From assembly GCA_001516055.1 (NCBI GenBank), contig LOEZ01000035.1, positions 1 through 36,172 on the forward strand: DNA of 36,172 nt, given 5' to 3'. The translations under genes and the position numbers were made by a program. Positions 17,044-24,187 of this stretch are shown here, piece after piece; the first letter of the stretch is position 1, and every line of letters starts with the position of its first letter. This DNA comes from Gracilibacter sp. BRH_c7a (GTDB taxonomy: Bacteria > Bacillota > Desulfitobacteriia > Desulfitobacteriales > Syntrophobotulaceae). Under the pieces are notes generated by a model. It saw only the letters and a list, made by a program, of their open reading frames with translations, was not told the origin of the DNA and ran no database searches.

Positions 17044-17517
17044 TTAATTGTTCTCCCTGATATTATTTAACTTAAAGAGTGGCAGGAACATGGACATAAT
17101 AGTATGAGTTACAATTGCCAGAGGAAAGGTATAGATTGGTTTCCATTTCTTGCTTTCCCACATACCTATTAAGCCTTGGATATATTGAAATATTGTAGTC
17201 CCTAAAGCAAACAGCAGTATGTATCCGGTCTTCCAAGAAAGCTTTTTACCGTATGGATAATAATACGCATAAATAATTGAAGGGGGAATCCAGGATATAC
17301 ATGTTAATATTGGTATCCCTTTAATTACTACATCTCCAGGTATTTTCCATAGTTTGTACTTTTTTACTGCAATAAAATTTAAAATGACTGCCTGAACAAA
17401 GCCTAGATAGAATCCGAAACCGGATATCCGCGGGCCTTTTTTTAAAGGAATTAGCATGAACATTATTATATAGCTAGCAATAGCAAAAATAATCCAATTT
17501 TTAGTCTGCCTATTCAT
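17044..17517 (-). CDS. Small multi-pass membrane protein (possibly CBO0543 family)
   Basis: A 157-residue protein with about four to five hydrophobic helices: residues 8-24 (WIIFAIASYIIMFMLIP), 34-50, 64-85 (VIKGIPILTCISWIPPSII), 97-115 and 130-146 (FPLAIVTHTIMSMFLPL). The motifs SWIPPSIIYAYYYPYGK and the polar loop WESKKWKPIYTF resemble the CBO0543 family of uncharacterised clostridial membrane proteins, but I cannot confirm that without a search. GGGAGGG just before the ATG is a strong ribosome site, so the gene is real. It is convergent with corA and divergent from the racemase gene. No function can be assigned. Confidence 0.8.
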   Translation of the reverse strand: MNRQTKNWIIFAIASYIIMFMLIPLKKGPRISGFGFYLGFVQAVILNFIAVKKYKLWKIPGDVVIKGIPILTCISWIPPSIIYAYYYPYGKKLSWKTGYILLFALGTTIFQYIQGLIGMWESKKWKPIYTFPLAIVTHTIMSMFLPLFKLNNIRENN

Positions 17518-17591
17518 ATTGGCCCTCCCTAATTTATGCTGATTAACCTTATTCTTAGGTGAATTAATTAACTTTATACAGTAAAATATTA

Positions 17592-17615
17592 GATAGTTTT
17601 GGAGATAGTTTTGGA
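17592..17615. repeat. Tandem 12-base duplication
   Basis: GATAGTTTTGGA occurs twice head to tail in the divergent intergenic region upstream of the racemase gene. This may be a simple slippage event; no promoter could be assigned to it. Confidence 0.9.
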
Positions 17616-17664
17616 AAAGAAATACCTCAGTCGTTGGGTGATTAAATAAAGAGAGGAGTCTTTA

Positions 17665-18366
17665 ATGAAGAAGATAGGAATGATTGGCGGATTCGGTCCG
17701 GAGTCTACGCTTGATTATTATCGCTTATTGATTGACCAGTATCGAAAATCAAATGGCGAGGGAAGTCTTCCCGAAATAATTATTTACAGTATGGATGTTT
17801 ATGCCTTACTTGGAATGGTTGAACAGGAAAAATGGGATGATGTAACAGAATACCTTTTAGGCGGTATTAATACGCTTTCCAAAGCTGGAGCGGATTTTGG
17901 CTTTATCTCAGCTAATACTCCGCACATTGTCTTCGATAGATTGAAAGACCTTTCACCAATACAACTGATAAGTATAGTCGAAGAAACGGGTAAGAAAACT
18001 CAAACAATGGGATTACATAAAGTCGGGCTGCTTGGAACCAGCTTTACTATGGGATCAGGTTTTTTTCAAGAAGTCTTCACCAACTATAATATTTCTATCG
18101 TTGTTCCTAATAAAGAGGAACAAGAGTATATTCAACATAAATTAATGTCAGAGATAGAATTAGGAAAATTTCATGAAAAGACTCGTAAAGGTTTACTTAC
18201 CATTGTTAAGCGTATGATTAGTGATGAGACAATTGAGGGAGTAATACTTGGGTGTACAGAACTACCGCTGATTTTGACAAAAGATGAGTTTGGTATACCT
18301 TTCCTTAATACAACTAAGATTCATGTAGATAGTATAATGAATTTTTGTTTAAGCAAACATAGTTAA
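17665..18366 (+). CDS. Aspartate/glutamate racemase family protein (YgeA-like)
   Basis: A 233-residue PLP-independent amino-acid racemase. The N-terminus KKIGMIGGFGPESTLDYY is diagnostic of the Asp/Glu racemase superfamily, and the second catalytic motif LGCTELPLI is intact with Cys197. At the first catalytic position the motif reads SANTPH with Thr85 where two-cysteine racemases have CNT. This Thr/Cys arrangement is known from the E. coli YgeA-type enzyme, which acts on L-aspartate and L-glutamate with one-sided preference, so a similar selective racemase is likely. The protein is cytoplasmic. AGAGGAG precedes ATG 17665. It is followed after 36 bases by the Tam-like methyltransferase on the same strand, probably one operon, although no functional link is obvious. 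Confidence 0.88.
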   Translation: MKKIGMIGGFGPESTLDYYRLLIDQYRKSNGEGSLPEIIIYSMDVYALLGMVEQEKWDDVTEYLLGGINTLSKAGADFGFISANTPHIVFDRLKDLSPIQLISIVEETGKKTQTMGLHKVGLLGTSFTMGSGFFQEVFTNYNISIVVPNKEEQEYIQHKLMSEIELGKFHEKTRKGLLTIVKRMISDETIEGVILGCTELPLILTKDEFGIPFLNTTKIHVDSIMNFCLSKHS

Positions 18367-18402
18367 GCCTTATAGTTCTAATGTGGATGGGGAGGGATAA
18401 CA

Positions 18403-19173
18403 ATGTCTGAGTGGGATCCAAATCTATATTTGAAGTTTGAAAACGAAAGAACTCAACCAGTTAAGGATTTAATTTTTCATATTAAGAAAGAAAACCCTGG
18501 AAGAATTATTGACATTGGATGCGGACCTGGCAATAGTACAAATGAGCTGAAGAAAAGATGGGGGAAAGCACATATTATTGGTTTGGATAACTCAAAAACT
18601 ATGCTCGATAAGGCAAACTCAGACTACCCTTACTTAGATTGGGTCCAATATGATGCCAGAGGAGATTTATCGTTTCTAGGTAAATTTGATATTGTCTTCT
18701 CCAATGCAGCTATTCAATGGATGGCTGATCAGAAAAGCTTGCTTGAAAAATTGTTTGCAATGCTTCATGATAATGGTTTATTAGCTGTTCAATTACCAAA
18801 TCCTACATATATGCCTATCAATATAGCTGTTCTTGACACGGCAGAAGATGAGAGATGGCAAGATAGATTTAAGGACATTGATGATGGATTAATATGTAAT
18901 GAGCTAAGCTATTATTATAATGCGCTTAGCCCACTGACCAAAGATATTGAACTGTGGGAAACATATTACTATCATGTTGTTCCAGGACATGAAGCAATTA
19001 TTGACTGGTATAAATCAACTGGAATGAAGCCTTTTCTTGCTAGATTAGATGAAAGTGAAAAAGATGAATTCGCTCAAGAAGTATTATCAAAGATACAAAC
19101 GGAGTATAAAACTCAAGAAGATGGCAACGTTTTATTCCCGTTTAGAAGACTATTCTTTATTGCGCATAAATAG
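18403..19173 (+). CDS. tam: Trans-aconitate 2-methyltransferase-like protein
   Basis: A 256-residue class I SAM-dependent methyltransferase, close in length to E. coli Tam (252). It begins with the Tam hallmark WDPNLYLKFENERTQPVKDL, then motif I IIDIGCGPGNST (about residues 36-47), the acidic loop IIGLDNSKTML, the aromatic VFSNAAIQWM stretch and, near the C-terminus, PFRRLFFIAHK. Tam methylates trans-aconitate, a by-product that inhibits aconitase; that role is plausible here but substrate specificity cannot be read from sequence. GGGGAGGG is a strong ribosome site before ATG 18403. Likely co-transcribed with the racemase and ended by the hairpin at 19214-19241. Confidence 0.85.
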   Translation: MSEWDPNLYLKFENERTQPVKDLIFHIKKENPGRIIDIGCGPGNSTNELKKRWGKAHIIGLDNSKTMLDKANSDYPYLDWVQYDARGDLSFLGKFDIVFSNAAIQWMADQKSLLEKLFAMLHDNGLLAVQLPNPTYMPINIAVLDTAEDERWQDRFKDIDDGLICNELSYYYNALSPLTKDIELWETYYYHVVPGHEAIIDWYKSTGMKPFLARLDESEKDEFAQEVLSKIQTEYKTQEDGNVLFPFRRLFFIAHK

Positions 19174-19213
19174 TGACTTTATAGTGGCTTATTTAGAAAA
19201 AAGAAATAAAAAT

Positions 19214-19241
19214 AGAGGTTATTCAATTCTGAATAACCTCT
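19214..19241. terminator. Bidirectional terminator between tam and carD
   Basis: A perfect 12-bp stem (AGAGGTTATTCA / TGAATAACCTCT) with a 4-base loop lies between convergent genes. The minus-strand transcript is followed by a long T-rich run (complement of AAAAAAGAAATAAAAAT), so it is a strong terminator for carD; on the plus strand the tail is weaker but usable. Confidence 0.88.
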
Positions 19242-19257
19242 ATAAATACTTATATTT

Positions 19258-19752
19258 CTATACTGAACTTGAACACAATACTTCATCTAATAAATGATCT
19301 GCTTGTTCTTGAGCAATACCCTTTATTTCCATTAGCTCACTGATAAATACCTGACGAGCATTATTTAACATGTTTGCATCGTCTGCTCCAAGCTTACTTC
19401 TTTGACCTTTTCTCGTTAAATCACGGATTATTTCTGTACCTTTGTAAATGTCGCCACTTTTCATTTTCTTTTTATTAATATCCTTGCAGTAGCGTTGGTT
19501 TTCAAAAATCACTGGATCTGTATCTCCAACATTAATCCCATTGAGTACTTTTTCTAAAATCTCAGGTTTAACTACCTTACGAACTCCTAAGTCCATCGCT
19601 TTGTCCACAGGAATCGAAATTTGCATTCGTGCCTGGGGGATATATAAAATGTAACAGAGTTTGATTTCACCTAATATTTCCTTCTCAGCAATGGCATCAA
19701 TAAGACAAGTGCCATGCATGGGATAAAGAACCTTGTCGCCTACTTGAAACAT
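19258..19752 (-). CDS. CarD family transcriptional regulator
   Basis: A 164-residue CarD/CdnL-type protein. The N-terminal Tudor-like RNA-polymerase interaction domain (residues 1-60) opens with FQVGDKVLYPMHGTCLIDAI and contains the family pattern CYILYIPQARMQISIPVDKA. The C-terminal half is helical (about 70-160), with RDLTRKGQRSKLGADDANMLNNAR as the DNA-contacting region of CdnL proteins. These bind the RNA polymerase beta subunit and stabilise open promoter complexes, often at rRNA promoters. GGGAGGTG precedes the ATG. The gene is monocistronic, with its own TTGACA promoter and a strong terminator. Upstream are two direct repeats 20 bases apart that overlap the promoter. Confidence 0.93.
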   Translation of the reverse strand: MFQVGDKVLYPMHGTCLIDAIAEKEILGEIKLCYILYIPQARMQISIPVDKAMDLGVRKVVKPEILEKVLNGINVGDTDPVIFENQRYCKDINKKKMKSGDIYKGTEIIRDLTRKGQRSKLGADDANMLNNARQVFISELMEIKGIAQEQADHLLDEVLCSSSV

Positions 19753-19817
19753 AAATTCACCTCCCTATGACCTACTTTTATAAGTATACCACGGAAAGCG
19801 TTCATTGGCAAATTTAT

Positions 19818-19847
19818 AGTTTAACACATTGCAATTATTAATGTCAA
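19818..19847 (-). promoter_or_regulatory. Sigma-A promoter of carD
   Basis: On the minus strand TTGACA (19847-19842, perfect consensus) is followed after 18 bases by TAAACT (19823-19818), about 65 bases before the carD start codon. With 17-base spacing the -10 would read TTAAAC. The -35 hexamer lies inside one copy of a repeated 12-base sequence. Confidence 0.55.
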
Positions 19848-19866
19848 CAACCATTTATTAATGTCA
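19835..19866. repeat. Two TTATTAATGTCA direct repeats, 20 bases apart
   Basis: TTATTAATGTCA occurs at 19835-19846 and again at 19855-19866. The centre-to-centre distance is 20 bases, about two helical turns, and the first copy contains most of the carD -35 element. This is the arrangement expected of an operator or activator site, but the binding protein is unknown. Confidence 0.6.
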
Positions 19867-19873
19867 GGAAACG

Positions 19874-21436
19874 TTATTCAGAGGCCAATACCTCCTTAAA
19901 AGTATCTAGCATCTGCCTGATCTCTTCTTCTTGCCGCCCAATAATACTAATCTGGAGCCAGTTTCTCTCTATAAGATAGGAACTCTCATAGTGTAACTTG
20001 AAGCCAAATGAGGCCATGATATCACCAAATTCTAAAGAAGATTTATATTTAGGAATTTGGATAGTAATAATATATGGTAAAGCCCCAATCTTTGGAACAA
20101 TTATTGACAACCCGATTGATTCAATTTCTCTGCGGAGGAAAGTTAGATTGTCTTCAGTTACTTTATACCTTTCCGAATAATCTTGTTCCAAAGCTGACTG
20201 TAATGCCTGAAGAAGATTTGAAGAGTGGGAGAATGGTACGCTCTCCGTAATTTGGTATAAGCCTAGATCTAAATAACGAGGAATCGATGGGGAAGGAAGG
20301 ATATTCTCTTGATGAAATACAAAACATAGACCTGTATATCCTCCAACTCCTTTACCACTTACCCCAGAGGCAAGATAGACATTGCTTAAATCAAGCGGAA
20401 CCGATCCTAACACACTAATCACATCGAGACATAGGATTATTTCATTATTATTGCAGACATCTTTTAGCATGGTTATATTATTCAACATCCCGGTTGAGGT
20501 TTCACCATAAACAGTCCAGAGCCATTTAGCCCCTTCAGTTTGGATGCTATTATTCACTTCATTTTTATCAAAAGGTTGTCCCCATGGTTTTTGTAGGACG
20601 GCAAAATTAAGTCCTGCTCTTTGAGCATGGTCAATTAGTCTCTCCCCAAATTCGCCGTTAGCTAAGATAAGTCCCTTTTCCTTTCTTAGTCCAAGTTGGG
20701 CAGCGATACAATCATTAGCTAAGGTACCGGTTCCCATTAGTATCTGAACGTGTATCGAGCAGGCCATCTCACAAAGAGAGTCTCGAACATTTCGCATCAT
20801 CTTTTTAAATGTTGTTGATCTATGGGATATTGCCATATTCTGAAGTGAAGCTGAGACTTCTTCTTTAATTGGGACAGGTCCTGGAAGGAAAGCTAAGGGA
20901 CGAGGCTGTAAACGACCTGCTAAAGAAGCATTGAAAGTTTCTTTCGTTAAATACATCGGCTGATATAAAGCATCCTCAGTCCCCACAAGCTTAGCAAAAG
21001 GAAAGAATCCCATTTGATTATATAGTTTAAGCTGACGAACCGTACCGGACATTATTGCTAAATCGTATCTCTGTTGAAGGCAATAGCTTGCCAAATGTTG
21101 AGCTAAACCAAAAAAGAGTCTGCTTTTACGGTATTCCTTTTGGACGGCTAAGAGACGAAGCTCACATACTGACTTATGGGGCGGTAGATAGAGGTCTAAC
21201 TGTTCTAATTTATCATCAAGAGAGAAGGGCCTCTGATCCCTTACCGCTATCATACCTACTACCGTTGGGCCATCGCAAGCGATTAGATATGTATTCTGGA
21301 GATGAAAACGATCTATTAATTTTTGCTCCTTATTTTGTTGGTGTTGAGGTATTTCCAGGACAAATGTCTTATAATTCAAGCGATGAATCTGTTCAAATTC
21401 ATTTTCCGTTGAAGCCACCTTATAAGTAATCAACAT
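19874..21436 (-). CDS. GNAT acyltransferase - class V aminotransferase fusion
   Basis: A 520-residue two-domain enzyme. Residues 1-165 are a GNAT-fold acyltransferase resembling FeeM/autoinducer-synthase-type N-acyltransferases: VCELRLLAVQKEYRKSRL is the acyl-donor motif A region and AIMSGTVRQLKLYNQMGF the following helix. Residues 180-520 are a class V PLP-dependent aminotransferase of the alanine-glyoxylate/PhnW type: LPGPVPIKEEV and HRSTTF near the start, MGTGTLAND (234-242), GETSTG (311-316), Asp338 for the pyridine nitrogen and Lys362 in SGVSGKGVGG as the likely PLP lysine. The residue before GETSTG is Tyr310 where many relatives have His-Gly. It is cytoplasmic. It starts 26 bases after the PlsY-like gene and is surely co-transcribed with it. 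The pair suggests transamination of a keto acid followed by N-acylation, or delivery to a lipid; this is inference. Confidence 0.88.
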   Translation of the reverse strand: MLITYKVASTENEFEQIHRLNYKTFVLEIPQHQQNKEQKLIDRFHLQNTYLIACDGPTVVGMIAVRDQRPFSLDDKLEQLDLYLPPHKSVCELRLLAVQKEYRKSRLFFGLAQHLASYCLQQRYDLAIMSGTVRQLKLYNQMGFFPFAKLVGTEDALYQPMYLTKETFNASLAGRLQPRPLAFLPGPVPIKEEVSASLQNMAISHRSTTFKKMMRNVRDSLCEMACSIHVQILMGTGTLANDCIAAQLGLRKEKGLILANGEFGERLIDHAQRAGLNFAVLQKPWGQPFDKNEVNNSIQTEGAKWLWTVYGETSTGMLNNITMLKDVCNNNEIILCLDVISVLGSVPLDLSNVYLASGVSGKGVGGYTGLCFVFHQENILPSPSIPRYLDLGLYQITESVPFSHSSNLLQALQSALEQDYSERYKVTEDNLTFLRREIESIGLSIIVPKIGALPYIITIQIPKYKSSLEFGDIMASFGFKLHYESSYLIERNWLQISIIGRQEEEIRQMLDTFKEVLASE

Positions 21437-21462
21437 AATATTTCCCCTACTCTAAGTGGTTT

Positions 21463-22038
21463 TCACAGTACTAAATGTTTTTTATAGTACTGGATAAGAT
21501 TGACTCTATGTGCCCAAAGAATAATTAGTATAAGCACAAGTTGAAAGAATAAAAGATTCCAACTAGTTCCTTGAAATAATTTAAATAAAGGCCAAAGAGA
21601 GACCGCCACAAGTCCGGATACCGTAAATTCCCTTAGTAATAAATAAAAGATGCCTGTAACAATTATTAAAAATAATAAGTTCGAGTAATCATAAGCTAAA
21701 AGTCCTCCCAGAAAAGTGGCAGCACCTTTACCTCCTTGGAATCTAAAGGGCAAAGGCCAGATATGACCGGCAACAACTGAGATAAGTCCAAGAATAAGAA
21801 CCCATTCTGGGAACATCAACATTATTCCGCTAACAACAGCTATGCCGCCTTTAAGAGAGTCACCGAGAAAAGTAAGTATAAACCCTTTTACTCCTGTTAC
21901 CCTCCCTGAGTTTAGTGCCCCAATGTTCCCACTTCCTTGTAAACGTATATCCTTATGGGTAAGTAGACGGACAACAAAATAGCCGGTCATAGCCCAGCCC
22001 AAAATATAACAGAATACTAGATAACCTAAATATGTCAT
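21463..22038 (-). CDS. PlsY-like glycerol-3-phosphate acyltransferase paralogue
   Basis: About 191 residues with five or so membrane helices. The three PlsY motifs can be seen: GSGNIGALNSGR (normally GSGNPGATNxxR), GHIWPLPFRFQGGKGAAT (normally FKGGKG) and a final HRVNLIQY. PlsY uses acyl-phosphate to acylate glycerol-3-phosphate at the membrane. The changes in motif 1 (Pro to Ile, Thr to Leu) and Lys to Gln before GGKG suggest a divergent paralogue, perhaps with another acceptor. I use ATG 22038 because AAAGGA lies eight bases upstream; the frame extends to TTG 22071 without a ribosome site. It is the first gene of a two-gene operon with the GNAT-aminotransferase fusion, not next to usual plsY neighbours. 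Confidence 0.85.
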   Translation of the reverse strand: MTYLGYLVFCYILGWAMTGYFVVRLLTHKDIRLQGSGNIGALNSGRVTGVKGFILTFLGDSLKGGIAVVSGIMLMFPEWVLILGLISVVAGHIWPLPFRFQGGKGAATFLGGLLAYDYSNLLFLIIVTGIFYLLLREFTVSGLVAVSLWPLFKLFQGTSWNLLFFQLVLILIILWAHRVNLIQYYKKHLVL

Positions 22039-22224
22039 TGCCACCGTCCTTTGATTATAATTTTTAGACAAGATTAATTAATAGTAATTTAAACAAATGT
22101 GGTTTAATGGAATTCGACAAGTTTAGCTCATTTCCCTTTAAGTTTAGTTTTGAAAAGAGATGAATAATTATAAATAAAAAGGCTAAATTCGCATAATACT
22201 ATCAAAAAATCATGGAGGTAATAA

Positions 22225-22710
22225 ATGGCTCTTTGGAGAAAACTACTGCTAATTACCTGTATTATGTTAATAGGATTATATATTCTTTTCCAAATTGGCT
22301 ATTATGCAACATCTATCCCAGGGTTCTGTGCAAGCTGTCATGAGGTTGAAACCTATGTAAACTCCTGGAAAGGTTCTGCACATTCGGAAATTAACTGTCT
22401 AGAATGTCATCAGCCAAGCGGTGAATTGGGGAAATTCCATGCCAAATCAAGAGGCTTGAATTATGTTTTTCAACACTTCAGTGGAGATTATACCGTACCT
22501 ACAGAAGCTCCTATTTATGAACAAAACTGCATTCAATGCCATCTGGGCGATTCCAGCCAATTTCCCAATACAGTAAGACTTGAAAATACATCAGAAATCA
22601 ATCATTACGAGATTATTAAACAGTCTCGGTCTTGTTTAGATTGCCACAGAGAAACTGGACACGAGGTAGATATTTATTTAACTCCTGATTTGAAAGGAAT
22701 CAAAAGATGA
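22225..22710 (+). CDS. NapC/NirT-NrfH-like tetrahaem cytochrome c
   Basis: A 161-residue membrane-anchored cytochrome. Residues 7-27 form the single N-terminal membrane helix, and four CxxCH haem-c sites follow: CASCH (35-39), CLECH (58-62), CIQCH (102-106) and CLDCH (137-141). Size and layout match NrfH, the small quinol dehydrogenase that passes electrons from menaquinol to nitrite reductase NrfA; related NapC/NirT proteins feed other reductases. No NrfA or other catalytic subunit is in the window, so its partner is unknown. GGAGG sits before ATG 22225. The next gene, 90 bases downstream on the same strand, is a DUF438-hemerythrin-PAS protein. Haem-c maturation genes must lie elsewhere. Confidence 0.92.
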   Translation: MALWRKLLLITCIMLIGLYILFQIGYYATSIPGFCASCHEVETYVNSWKGSAHSEINCLECHQPSGELGKFHAKSRGLNYVFQHFSGDYTVPTEAPIYEQNCIQCHLGDSSQFPNTVRLENTSEINHYEIIKQSRSCLDCHRETGHEVDIYLTPDLKGIKR

Positions 22711-22800
22711 ACCTCTTAAGAAGAACTACAAGCTAGGAATAAATATCTTCCTACAAGAGAAAACTTTCTACAAACAATTGATTTTAAGGAGGTTTTCTTT

Positions 22801-24015
22801 GTGAGCGAATATATAAACAATAGAGAGTATAGACAACAAGTCTTAAAAGAATTAATTACAGAGCTGCATAATGGCAAGTCTGTAGAAGAAGTTAAAGCAA
22901 GGTTCGAAGATCTTATTCAAGGGGTATCGGCTTCTGAGATATCAGAGATGGAGCAAAAACTAATTTCAGAGGGAATGCCTGTTGGTGAAGTTCAAAGATT
23001 ATGCGATGTTCACTCAGCAGTTTTTAAAGGTTCTATTGAAGAAATCCATAGTGCAACAGCATATATGGATACACCTGGGCATCCCTTACATACATTTAAG
23101 ATTGAGAATGAAGCTGTTGAACAATATATTAATGAAACAGTCCTCAAAAATCTAGAAAAAGTTAAGGAAGAGGCAACAGATCCTCAAAGGAATTTGCTTT
23201 TGCAAGATTTTAACACGCTATGGGATTTGGATAAACACTACAAGCGTAAAGAGAATCTTATCTTCCCTTATTTGGAGAAATACGGAATCACTGCTCCCCC
23301 GAAAGTTATGTGGGGAGTAGACGATACTATTAGAGATGGAATTAAAGAAGTAAAGAAAATGATTGTAGATAATTCCATCCCAAACTATGAAATTTCTAGT
23401 AAAGCAACAGAGGTAATTGAAAAAATACGAGAGATGATTTTCAAGGAACATAATATCCTCTTTCCAATGGCCGTAGATGCTTTGACTGAACATGAGTGGT
23501 CAGCGATAGAAAGCGAAAGTGATGAACTTGGATATTGCATAGTTGGACCACAAGGAAAATGGCAACCCTTAAACGTAGATGTTCAAGCTAAAGAGGAACA
23601 ACAGAATGTTCAAGGTTACGTTAAATTTGAGACAGGTAGCTTATCATTTAAAGAAATAAGCTGTATTCTGAATACCCTTCCTATAGACATCACGTATATC
23701 GATAAAGACGATATAGTTAAGTACTTTACTCAAGGAGAAAGAGTCTTTGCCCGGACCAAAGCAATAATAGGAAGAAGTGTTGAAAACTGTCATCCTCCAG
23801 ACAGTGTTGCTATTGTCAGTAAAATGCTGGAGGACTTCAAATCTGGAGAGAAAAATAACGAGGATTTCTGGTTGAAAATGGGGGATCTGTATATCTATAT
23901 CCGCTACTTTGCCGTGAGAGATGAAAACGGTGAATACCTGGGAACCATGGAAGTAACCCAAAACATTCGACCTATACAGGAAATCAAGGGAGAGAAAAGA
24001 CTGTTATCAGATTAA
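22801..24015 (+). CDS. DUF438-hemerythrin-PAS protein
   Basis: A 404-residue cytoplasmic protein with three parts: DUF438 (about residues 8-80, QQVLKELITELHNGKSVEEVKARFEDLI and GEVQRLCDVHSAVFKGSIEE), a hemerythrin-like HHE domain (about 95-245, with HPLHTFKIENEAVE, LDKHYKRKENLIFPYLEKYG and EHNILFPMAVDAL supplying His and Glu ligands for a di-iron site), and a C-terminal PAS domain (about 275-395, LPIDITYIDKDDIVKYFTQG to DENGEYLGTMEVTQNI). Such proteins are thought to sense or scavenge O2 or NO through the iron site. No output kinase is attached. The start is GTG 22801 after AAGGAGG. Following the tetrahaem cytochrome gene, it may be part of the same respiratory or stress response. A terminator follows. 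Confidence 0.93.
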   Translation: MSEYINNREYRQQVLKELITELHNGKSVEEVKARFEDLIQGVSASEISEMEQKLISEGMPVGEVQRLCDVHSAVFKGSIEEIHSATAYMDTPGHPLHTFKIENEAVEQYINETVLKNLEKVKEEATDPQRNLLLQDFNTLWDLDKHYKRKENLIFPYLEKYGITAPPKVMWGVDDTIRDGIKEVKKMIVDNSIPNYEISSKATEVIEKIREMIFKEHNILFPMAVDALTEHEWSAIESESDELGYCIVGPQGKWQPLNVDVQAKEEQQNVQGYVKFETGSLSFKEISCILNTLPIDITYIDKDDIVKYFTQGERVFARTKAIIGRSVENCHPPDSVAIVSKMLEDFKSGEKNNEDFWLKMGDLYIYIRYFAVRDENGEYLGTMEVTQNIRPIQEIKGEKRLLSD

Positions 24016-24067
24016 TTCAATAATATTCGGAAGCCATGTTGTGCTTGATATTATTCCAATATAAAAT

Positions 24068-24113
24068 AATGAAAAGAAGGCTGCTCATTCTTTTAGTAAC
24101 CTTCTTTTTCATT
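24068..24113 (+). terminator. Hairpin terminator after the DUF438 gene
   Basis: AATGAAAAGAAGG pairs with CCTTCTTTTTCATT (one bulged T) around a 19-base loop; the T run is part of the descending arm. It lies 52 bases after the stop codon. Confidence 0.6.
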
Positions 24114-24187
24114 ATAGTAAAGCAGCAGGAAATATTTCATCTTATGAGGAAATATCTTTTAGGACGGAATGGGGGAGAAGAGAATCA

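Noticed and set aside
19049-19297. An 82-residue plus-strand frame overlapping the end of tam
   Set aside because: Runs through the tam end and the bidirectional terminator in another frame; lysine-rich shadow of AT-rich sequence.
21055-21429. A 124-residue plus-strand frame opposite the GNAT domain
   Set aside because: Lies antisense within a well supported gene; no ribosome site or recognisable motif.
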